From: Aliikangiella coralliicola
Lineage (GTDB): Bacteria > Pseudomonadota > Gammaproteobacteria > Enterobacterales > Kangiellaceae
Length of the DNA stretch: 64,000 nt
NCBI RefSeq assembly: GCF_007004725.1
Contig: NZ_ML660165.1
Span: 1 to 64,000 of the forward strand
Direction: 5' to 3'
Both the position numbers and the translations under genes were made by a program. Shown one piece after another: positions 48,101-60,100 of the stretch; position 1 is the stretch's first letter; each line of letters begins with the position of its first letter. Below the pieces are notes generated by a model. That model saw only the letters and a program-made list of their open reading frames with translations. It was not told the origin of the DNA and ran no database searches.

Positions 48101-51100
48101 CATTATCAGTCACCGCGCTTAAAGTTGCACTTCCAGACACTGTCAACACCACAGTATCGCCGCCAGAAGACAAATCATTACCTTGAGCATCTTTAACCTG
48201 CACTGTCACGGTAGAAACGCTAACGCCATCTGCGGTCAAGTTGCTCGGTGACGCATCAATCGTCGTTTGTGAAGCATCAGGACTACCAGAGGTAAAGGTG
48301 ACCACAGCATTATCAGTGATGGCACTTCCGTTAACCGTTCCGGTCACCGTCACAATTTCAATAATCGAATTTGTCAGGGAGGCTGAATAAGTTCCGTCAC
48401 CATTGTCAATGACAGTGCTAAGCACCCCGCTTCCTGTCACGGCTAAAGTGACAGTATCACCACCGCTGCCCAGGTTATTACCTTGCGCATCGATGAGCTG
48501 AACAGTAATCGTTGAAATACTTGAGCCATCCGCAACAACCGTTGTGGGTGCCGCATTAATGGTCGTTAGCGTTGCATCGGCTGGACCTGCAGTAAAAGTA
48601 ACCATCGCATTATCTGAAATTGCTGCGGCATTGACTGTCCCAGTGATGGTGACCATTTCAGCTACTGTGTTTGTCAATGTAGCGGAGTATGTCCCATTGC
48701 CATTATCAGAGAGCACGCCCAGACTAGCGCTGCCGGTCACTGCCAGAACGACAGTATCACCACCAGTAGCTAAGTTATTTCCCTGAGCATCTCTTAACTG
48801 CACAGTGATGGTGGAAACACTCACCCCATCAGCAATGAGGGTTGTTGGAGTCGCAGTAATTTGAGATTGTCCACCATCAGCTGCGCCTGGCACAAAGTTC
48901 ACAGACGCATTGTCCGTGATGGCACTACCATTAATTGTGCCGGTGACCACCACCATCTGCGCCACACTGTTAACGATAGTTGCCGTGTAACTACCGTTAC
49001 CATTATCAGTCACCAGACTGATTGAAGCACTGCCTGTCGCAGCAAGTAACACTGTGTCGCCACCTGTTGCGAGATTGTTGCCTAGCGCATCGATGGCTTG
49101 CACCGTAATCACTGACGTACTAACACCATCGGCAGTCACTGTTGACGGCGCTGCGCTAATAGTTGTTTGTCCGGCGTCTGCGATGCCAGGAATAAAAGTG
49201 ACAATTGCGTTATCGGTAATGGCGCTGGCATTTATAGTGCCGGTAACTGTAACGACCTCGGCAATAACATCTGTTAATGTTGCGGTATAGGTTCCGTCAC
49301 CATTATCAGTCACAGAACTCAGATTAGCACTACCGGTCACAGCGAGTACCACACTATCTCCGCCACTTGTCAGATTGTTTCCTGACGCATCAATGGCTTG
49401 TACAGTCACCGTTGCGGTGTTAGCACCGTTTGCAGTAACAATAACCGGCGCGGCACTAATCGTTGTTTGAGCCGCGTCTGCAGTACCTGGGACAAAAGTC
49501 ACAACGGCAGTATCGGTTATCGCGGCAGCATTTATCGTCCCACTCACAGTCACCGCTTCAGCGACGGTATTGGTTAGCGTGGCCGTGTAACTGCCATCGC
49601 CATTATCAGTTACAGCGCTTAAGGTTGCGCTGCCGGTAACAGATAAAACAACGGTATCACCACCAATTGTCAAATCATCACCGTTAACGTCTTTCGCTTG
49701 CACGATGATGGTTGAAATGCTCACGCCATCCGCAGTGACGCTTGTTGGCGCAGCATCAATCGTTGTGGTTGTTTCATCTGCAGGCAGTAAAGTCGCCATA
49801 GTCAATATGGCGCCATCGGCGAAATCGATTGCGGCGGTCCATAAATTACCAGAGCTATTGGTTAACGCGACAGGCGTCTCATCAGATAGATCAAGATCAG
49901 CATCGCTGTCGTGGACAATAAAGTAAGTAGTGCCAGCAAGTAAATCAGGTATATCAAAATCGGCATCACCCACATCCAGTTGAATATTTATCGCAGCGAC
50001 GGTTCCAGTTTCGTCAACTTTCCATACACGAGACAATAAGTTGTAGCCGGTGGGCGTTCCGGACGTTGTCCAGCTAGCGGCTCCATCATCATTACCAATA
50101 ATAATGTAATTACCATCACCAAGCGCAGTGCGACCAGCATCCTGATTACTGGATACAAAATCATTATCGCTCGCCAAAGTCAGGACAGCATCTGCATTAG
50201 TTGATTTTGAAATTTTCTGATTTAATGCTGAATCGTCGTCCTCCCCAATACCAACAATATCATTCCAATAACTGACATCGGTCCACACATCAACCCCAGC
50301 GCTATTCTTGTAGGCTACAACTGACGAATCCAGAGTAATTCCGTACTTTATTGCTAGATAACTTTCAATTTGCTGTTTGTCCGTGCCGGCGGCGGTGTCT
50401 TGGTTAAATGCCACTAGTTCAGCTAAAGAACCATCGTATCTTGTTGAGCAACAACCTTGCTCTCGTCCACCTAAAAATACGATATCCGAAGGGTTAGTTA
50501 GCGGGGCGACAAGGGTTCCGGTGTTAATCTGCAATCCATTGCCAAATGTGGTGACGTCAAGATCAGAGCGCCGCACAGTATGCAGTATCGCGGAACCAAC
50601 ACCGTCAGCCCCATTGACCTGGGTGAAACCTGGTCCACTGGCATCGGAACTAAGATAATTGCCCTGCGCAGATACTGACGGCCCAATCAGTCCTGCCGAA
50701 GTAATATTTTGCGCGAATATGGCTTCACTATTGTTGGCCAGTGTCACCAGGTAAAAGCTTTGCTTATCAGTGGTTAATTCATGATTAGGGAAAATAACCC
50801 CAGAATACCGCATTAGGTCATCAACACCGTCAAAAGTGACCGTTGGATTAAAGTTGAGCATCGTGCTAGTAGCGTCTGGTTCAGTAGCACCAGCCACATT
50901 GACAAAATTAAAGCTATTCCCTGACTGATCAGCCCAACCGGTTACCGCGGCACCGCCGGTAACACCAGCATCAGCTTTTAGCCACACCATTAAGGTCGCA
51001 TCAACTCCACCGGGACCATCGGCGAAAATGACAAAGGCGGTATCAATAATTGGTGTCGCATTGAGCGTTCCGGAAACGGTCACTCCTTCAGCAACAGCAT

Positions 51101-54100
51101 TGGTCATGGTTGCAGTATAAGTTCCATCACCATTATCAGTGACGGTGCTTAAACTGGCGCTGCCTGTCACTGAGAGCACGACGGTTTCGCCACCGGTGGT
51201 GAGATCATTACCCTGGGCATCTTTTACCTGCACGGTAATGGTTGAAACGTTGACGCCATCAGCAGCTAAAATTGCGGGAATGGCATCAATGGTGGTTTGG
51301 GTCGCACTTGGTCCTCCCGGAACAAAAGTCACTATCGCATTATCGGTAATCGCTACTGCGTTAATCGTGCCGGTCACAGTTACTGCTTCAGCCACGGTAT
51401 TAGTCATCGTGGCAGTGTAAGTTCCATTGCCATTATCGGTCACCGAACTTAAACTGGCGCTGCCGGTAACAGCCAACACCACTGTATCTCCGCCAGCAGT
51501 TAAATTATTGCCTTGGGCATCAATCGCCTGAACTGTAATTGTTGATGTACTTACGCCATTGGCAGTCACCGTGGCCGGCGCTGCATTGATATTTGTTTGG
51601 GTTGCGTCAGCGGCACCGGGCACAAAAGTGACCACCTCGTTATCGACAATTGCTACTGCGTTCAGCGTACCAGTAATGGTCACAACCTCGGCGACAGTAT
51701 TAGTCAACGTTGCAGTATAGGTGCCATCTGTGTTATCAGTTACCGTGCTTAAACTCGCGCTGCCTGTCGTCGATAAAATCACCGTGTCACCGCCAGCGGT
51801 CAGATTATTTCCGAGAGCATCTCTTACCTGAACGGTAATTGTTGAAGTGGTTACACCATCAGCGGTAACACTGGTTGGTGCCGCGGTAATCTGTGTTTGA
51901 GCAGGACTGGCGACGCCCGGTGTAAAGGTCACCACCGCATTATCGGTGATCGCCGCGGCGTTAATTGTACCAGTCACAGTCACCACTTCGGCTACTGTAT
52001 TAGTCACTGTTGCCGTATAAGTACCGTCGCTGTTGTCAGTGACAATGCTTAAACTTGCACTTCCGGTTACTGAAAGTACCACAGTGTCACCACCGACCAC
52101 TAAGTCACTTCCCAACGCATCTTTCGCCTGCACAGTAATGGTTGAAATTGAAACGCCATCAGCAGTCACGCTGGTTGGTGAGGCATCAATGGTTGTTTGT
52201 GCAGCCGATGGCACATCAACAATATCGTTAACATTAATGGTCAGATTTTCGTCGTAGACTTTACCACCATTGGTTTCAGTCACACGGACGCAAATCTGAT
52301 AGGCATTATCCGTGTTATTGTCCACAGGGGTTTCAAAATCGAATACGGTGGTATTTCTTAAACTAGTGCCCAAAATGTTAAAATGACCATCATCAACACC
52401 GGCAACAGCACATGCCAGACTGTAACTATAACTTTGCGGATTATTTTCCCCATCGTCAGTATTTGTCAGCGTACCGATAACACTGTTAGCAACCACCCTT
52501 TCATCCAGGCTGTCGGTGTTACCACCATCAATATCAATATTGGTTGGCGCGGCATCAAGATCATTAATTGTTATCGTCAGGTTTTCATCGTAGGTTTCAC
52601 CACCAATGTCAGTACTACGAACACAAATTTCGTAAGTGCCGTCAGTGTTATTGTCAGCAGGGTTTTCAAAATCAAAAACACTGGCGGACTGCAGATTACT
52701 TCCTGAAATCTGGAAGCTTGCATCATCGGCCCCTGGGGTCGTGCAGCTCAGCGCGTAAGTATGAATATCGTTAAAATCTGGATCAGTACTGGTGAGTACC
52801 CCAATATTGGTTCCACTGACTTCATTTTCATCAATCGTATCACTATTTGCGCCATCAATTTGAATATCGGTGGCAGGGCTACAAACGCGACCATTATCAT
52901 TAATCGTCCAACTATCGCTCGCGATCATATTGGCTCTTGCTGCTTCAGCTGTACAATATTCAAGATTCGTAGCGCCCAGTGTCACTCCCGACTGCAAAGT
53001 TTGCGCATTCCAGCCAATCAGAGTCGCGTCATAATTACTCGTGGACAAATTCGAGTTGTTCAACATATTGACCGCATTGGTTAACGAACTAACAGTCCAG
53101 GCTCCAAGGCTTTGATTAAAAACATTTGTATTAGCAAACATATACTCGAAAGTCGTTACATTGCTAACATCCCAACTAGAAAGATCTTGATCAAAACTGT
53201 CTGCATTTCGGAACATATTACTGGTATCGAGAACATTTCCAACATTCCAGCCACTTATGTCTTGGTTAAATACCCACGCACGGCGGAACATTGTATTCAT
53301 GTCGGTAACATTACTAACATTCCAACCACTGATATCTTGATTAAAAACATCTGCGGCAAGAAATAAGCTGGCCATGTTTAAAACATTGCTAACATTCCAC
53401 CCGCTAATATCCTGGTTGAAGCTCTCTGCGTTGCTAAACATAGCTGACAGGTCAGTAGCACTCCCAACATTCCAACCACCGATATTTTGATCAAAGACAA
53501 GGGCATCTCTGAACATATTTGAAAAATTGCTCACATTGGCCACATTCCAGGAACTGATATCTTGGTTGAAAATACTCGCGCCACGAAACATACTGCTCAT
53601 ATTTGTGACTGTTGATGTGTTCCAGCTACTAATATTCTGGTTGAGCGCAGCGGCGTTATAAAACATGCCAGATAAATCAGTCAACGCAGAAAGATCAGGT
53701 ACATCGCTGGCGTTAACAACTAGATTGGCGGCGCCAAAAAAAGCATTTGCCATACTCGTCCAGGGATTACTTCCCCACTGTTCAACTGAAAGAATTTTTA
53801 AAAAGTCGCCATTATTGTTGAAATAAATTCTGGGGAAAGTTCCAGTAATGGTAACGGTATAAGTTCCCGCGCTGGCATAAGTATACGTGGTGATTCCGGT
53901 AAGTCCGGTACTGAAAGTCCCATCTCCCCATTCCACAGAATAGTTGTAGCCACCTCCAGTAGTGGGGATCCTTATTTGAGTGCTTGTTGATATACCGGGA
54001 TTATCGGTTTTCCAAGTGGTTATAAACGCTAATTGAACCGTGGCGTTGACCGAGGTAGCAGTTGATGTGTTACCTGCCGGATCGGTTGCAGTCGCATCAA

Positions 54101-57100
54101 TGGTGACAGCTCCGGGCGACGGTGTGGGCGATAAGTCACAACTCCAGGTACCATCGCCGGCAACTGCCGCCTGGCAAGTTTCCCCGGTTCCCTGTACTGT
54201 AGCAGTAATGGTATCGCCGGGAGTTGCACCGCTGCCACCAACAGTACCGTCAGTAGTACCGCTGGCAGCCGGGTAGTCAACAGTTGGGGCAGGTGGTGCC
54301 ACGGTATCAATGGTAACGGCTAGCGCCGGTGACTGGCCCGATTCATTGCTCGAAGTATCTGTCTCGCTGTAGGTGATGTTGTGAACCGTCGAAGCGAGAG
54401 TATTTGCTGTCGCTGTTTCAGTTCCAACCCCCACGCAAACATGCGTCCCGATATTGGTATTCGGCGCCGGGCTATCACTATAAAGAGTGATCGTGGAGCC
54501 AGCCTCGGTACATACCACGTCAAAACTGGGTGTTGTATCGTTGGTAATATTATCCGTGTCACTACTACCGGTATCTGAAGCTGCCTGTAAATCAGGTGCA
54601 GCTGCGGGCGTCGCTGGTGGCGTATCGTCCACATTGTTAACGCTGATGGTCAGGTTTTCATCATAATTGAGCGCGCCGTCAAATACTCGCACACAAATGT
54701 CATAGATATTATTGCCGCCACTATCCACCGGCACTTCAAAATCAAATACCGTACTGTTTCTTAAGTTAGAACCATTAATATTAAAGTGACTGTCGTCAGC
54801 ACCCGCCACCGTGCAAGTCAGACTATAAGTGGGTGATGTATTTTCGCCGTCATCTACCGTCGTTAAAACACCTATCACGGTGTTAATTGCCAAATTCTCG
54901 TCAATAGAATCGCTATTGCCACCATCAACTGCAATATCCGTGGGTGCGGTATTCAGGTTATTAATGGTGATTGTCAGGTTTTCGTCATAGGTCAAACTAC
55001 CGCTGTCAGTGCTACGAACACATACTTCGTAAGTGCCATCAACATTAGCATCTGTCGGCACTTCAAAATCGAAAACAGCGTTTGATTGTAATTGCGCGCC
55101 GCTGATTTGAAACTGGCCGTCATCGGCACCGGCAACGGCACAAGCAAGAGAATAGGTATGACTATCTCCGGCGTTGGGATCACTGCTGGTCAGGGTACCG
55201 ATGTTAGTGCCAGAAACAGCGTTTTCGTCGATAGTGTCGCTGTTGCCAGCGTCGATTTGAATATCTGTGGGTGCGGTATTAATTTGCGTGGCAAGGGTGA
55301 ATAAAGCCCCATCTGCAAGATTAATGGCAACTGTCCATAAGTTGCCGGCACTGTTAGAGAGCACGATTGGTGTTTCGTCGGCCAGACTTTGATCGCCGTC
55401 GGTATCATGAACTAAATAATAGACTGGCCCAAAAGTTAAACTGGGGACATCAAAATCGGCATCACCTACATCGAACTGGAGATTAATCGTACCGACTGTG
55501 CCAGTTTCTTCTATTTTCCAACGACGGGTTAACAGGTTAAAAATCGCAGGGGAATCAGTTGAGGTCCAGGTGGCTGCACCATTGTTGTTGCCAATAATCG
55601 CGTAATTACCGTCACCTAAGGCCGTTCTCCCACCGTCAAGATTCGATGAAGTAAAATCATTATTGTTCGCCAGAATAATGATGCTGTCTGCATTATTTGA
55701 TCGTGAAACTTTTTGATTGAGTGTTGAGGTGTCGTCTTGTCCAATCCCAAAAACGTCGTTCCAGTAGGTTGCGTCCGTCCAGATATCGGTACCTGCGCTA
55801 TTTTTATAAGTGGCAGCAGACGAGTCTAAAGTTAAACCATATTTAAGCGCTAAATATGACTCCACCTGATTTTTTTGCGTCGCAGTTAATGTCGTGTCAT
55901 AAACAATAATTTCTCCGACTCCACCAACAAAATAACGATTTAAATTACTACCCGAATGGTTGTGCCCACCCACTCTGGAATAACCAATATTGATCGCACC
56001 AGCTGTAAATGTATCCGAGTTGGTCGCCCCCCCATCCTGACCGATGAATCCAGTGTTTCCTGCTCGACTTGAGTAAAATAATGAAACCTGATCAACAACA
56101 ACGCTTCCAGCGACCGCATCAATTCTGTTACTTGCTCCCCCATTATTCTCCAGAAAAAAATTCGGTAACGAACTGGAATTAAGCCCTACGTGACCTTCTA
56201 AAACACCAAAGTCGCCAAAACCATTAAAATCGCCGGCATCTGTATTAGATTCATTCCAGTAATAAATTATTTTGTTACCCGAAACTTCCTTAAAACGCAC
56301 CATAGTAAAAATCGTATAGTTAGCGTTGCTGTCCAGATTTGGCAGGTTGCCCGTGAACTCCAGATAATCAATAGAACCCTCGTTATCACCTCTAAACTCA
56401 ACCGCGGGATTGAAGTTAGTTGCGACGCTGGCATTTAGTGTGTAGTAAGGCTGATTGCTAGCTGTTCCCTGGGTTGCGTTAACCGCGCCACCTGATTGAT
56501 CATTCCATGAAGAAATATTGCTGCCTTCTACCGTTGTTGAGGTACCTGCGTCAGCTTTTAACCACATGCTCAGATTATTTATTACGCCCCCAGGCGCGCT
56601 AAACAGAAACGACACAGCGGCATTATCGGTAATCGCCGCTGCGTTAATGGTCCCGGTAACTGTCACCGCTTCCACGACGGTATTAGTCAAAGTGGTGGTA
56701 TAGGTGCCGTTACCATTGTCAGTGACGGAACTTAAACTTGCGCTTCCGGTTACTGCCAAACCGACGGTATCGCCACCGCTGGTAAGATTATCACCGTTAG
56801 CATCAACTGCCTGAACCGTAATGGTTGAAGTGGCGACCCCATCTGCCAATACCGTTGTTGGCGCGGCCGTAATCGTGGTGGTGGTCGCATCTGCCGGTAA
56901 AGCAGTTGCCAGTGAAAAAATCGCACCATCGGCAAAATTAATCGCTGATGACCATAAATTACCCGAGGTGTTTGTCAGTGATACCGGCGTTTCATCAGAT
57001 AGATCAGCATCACCATCACTATCGTGTACCAATAAATAATTTGAACCAGTTAATAACGCCGGAACATCAAAGTCACCGTCGCCCACATCAAACTGAATAT

Positions 57101-60100
57101 TAAGTGAATTAACGGTACCGGTTTCTTCGATTTTCCATTGGCGGGATAAAATTCTATAGTTGGTGGGTGCTCCCGTTGAGGTCCAAGTGGCCGCACCATT
57201 GTTGTTGCCGATTATTGCGTAGTTACCATCACCTAAAGCCGTTCGCCCTCCATCAAGATTCGATGAAGTAAAGTCATTATTGTTTGCCAGAATAACAATA
57301 CTGTCTGCATTATTTGAGCGAGAAACTTTTTGGTTGAGTGTTGAGGTATCATCCTGACCAATCCCCAAAATATCGTTCCAGTAGGTCGTATCCGTCCAGA
57401 TATCGACACCTGCACTATTTTTATAATTGGCGGCAGACGAGTCTAAAGTTAAACCATATTTGAGCGCTAAATATGACTCCACCTGATTTTTTTGTGTCGC
57501 AGTTAAAGTCGTGTCATAAACAACAATTTCTCCAACACCGCCGACAAAGTAATGGCTTAAACTACCATCACTACGATTGTGCCCACCTACTCTCGAATAT
57601 CCAATATTATCCGACCCACCTTGCGGCGAATTGGCAGAGTTGGTTGAGCCACCGTCGACTCCAATATAGCCATCATTTCCGGAACGATTCGCGTAAAGCA
57701 GAGAGACCTGATCAGCAATCACAACGCCATTGTTCACTTCGATTCGATGGCTAGACGCACCGTTCTGAAGAAAAAGATTAGGTTCAGAACCTGACTCTAG
57801 ACCAATGTGACCTTCCACAACCTTATTACTTGTTCCATAACCATCGTATCTGCCGCTATCCGAATTAGTGTCATCCCAGTAATAAATAATTTTACGCTCG
57901 CCAACCTCATTGAATCGGACCAGGGTAAAAATAGTGTAATTGCTATTATTTTCCAGGTTGGGTAAATTCCCGACGAATTCCAGGTAATCAATTGACCCTT
58001 CGTTATCTCCTCGAAATTCAACCGCAGGATTAAAATTAGCCGCAACACCAGAGCTTAAGGTATAGTAAGGTTGGTTTGCGCTTACTCCCTGCGTCGCGTT
58101 AACAGAACCGCCGGACTGATCTGTCCATGACGAAATATTGCTTCCCTCTACCGTTGTTGAAGTACCCGCATCGGCTTTAAGCCACAACTGTATATTGGGA
58201 ACCACCCCGCCGGGGCCGCTAGACAGAAAAGTCACTGCTGCATTATCAGTAATCGCCGCCGCGTTAATAGTGCCGGTAATCGTCACGGCCTCGGCAACAG
58301 TATTGGTAAGTGTCGCAGTGTAAGTGCCGTCACCATTATCGACCACCGAACTTAAACTCGCACTGCCTGTCACGGCCAATAAAACAGTATCACCACCAAT
58401 TATCAGATTATGACCGTTAGCATCTTTGGCTTGCACGGTAATAGTTGAAGTGCTGGTTCCATCAGCAAGTACACTGGTCGGCGCCGCGGTAATCGTAGTG
58501 TTGGTGGCGTCAGGTGGTAACTCTGTCGTGACTGAAAGCGCTGCAAGAGAAAAAATTGCACCATCGGCTAAATTCACCGCAGTTGACCATAAATCACCTG
58601 AGGTATTCGTTAAAATAACCGGGGTTTCATCGGATAAATCTGCATCACCATCAGTATCATGCACTAAATAATGGTCGGCTCCAGCTGTTAACCCAGGAAC
58701 GTCAAAATCCCCATCGCCTACATCAAATTGGATATTGAGCGAACCGACAGTACCTGTTTCTTCTATTTTCCATTGGCGGGATAAAATTCGGAAGTTAGTC
58801 GGTGCGCCGGTTGATGTCCAAATGGCTGCGCCATTGTTATTACCGACTATCGCATAGTTGCCATTGCCTAAGGCCGTTCGTCCTACATCAAGGTTAGATG
58901 ACGTAAAATCATTGTCATTCGCCAAAGTAACAATCGCATCAACTTCAATCGATTTCGAAACTTTCTGATTGAGTATCGAGGTATCATCCTGACCCAAACC
59001 AAAGATATCATTCCAGTAACTCACATCAGTCCAAACGTCAGCACCAGCGCTGTTTTTATAACTGGTAATGGTGGTGTCGAGTGTGATCCCGTATTTAATA
59101 GCTAGATAAGAATAGATTTGTTGGCTATAAGCACTAGTGACATTGGTATCATAAACGATAACCTCGGCAAGACGACCATCCATTTGGTTGCCGCCACCAG
59201 TCGTTGATAAACTGTCGCCTATCAACATTGTCGTAAAACTGTTGATATCTCCATCAAAATCATCAACAGAGTAACTCGCGGTACCATCCAACTTTGCATC
59301 AAGTCGAGTTGTAAATGTATTGCTTCCACTCCGCTGCAGGCTGCCAATATAAGCGATCCCAACTGATAGAAATTCAGCAAAATCAGTAGACTCACCGTCA
59401 ATTTGAGTCCGTTGAACCTCTCGATTACGCCCACCAAACGAGAAATCGTTACTTCCCAGGTTGCCGATAAAGCTATTGTCGTCTGATACAATATCTAATT
59501 CATAAACGACAAACATGCTAAAAGTGCCAGAACCTGGAATATTCAGATTATCTGCAATACTCATGAAAGTTCCGGTCGGCTCTGCGCCATCAAAATCCAG
59601 TCCCGGATTGAAATTGATCGATGGACTAATCAAAGCCGGTTGAACCGATCCAGTTCCCTGAGTTGCGTGATTAGTGTTACCACTTTGGTCATCCCACTGA
59701 CTGACACTACCACCGCTTTCGGTAATACCCACATCAGCTCTAAGCCACAGTTGTATATCGGAAACCACCCCGCCAGGGCCGCTAGACAGAAAAGTCACTG
59801 CTGCATTATCAGTAATCGCCGCTGCGTTAATCGTGCCGGTAATCGTCACGGCCTCAGCAACGGTATTGGTAAGTGTTGCAGTGTAAGTGCCGTCACCATT
59901 ATCTGTCACTGAACTTAAACTCGCACTGCCTGTCACGGCCAATAAAACAATATCACCACCAATAATCAGGTTATGACCGTTAGCATCTTTGGCTTGCACG
60001 GTAATAGTTGAAGTGCTGGTTCCATCAGCAAGTACACTCGTCGGCACCGCGGTAATCGTAGTGTTGGTGGCATCAGGTGGTAATTCTGTCGTGACTGAAA

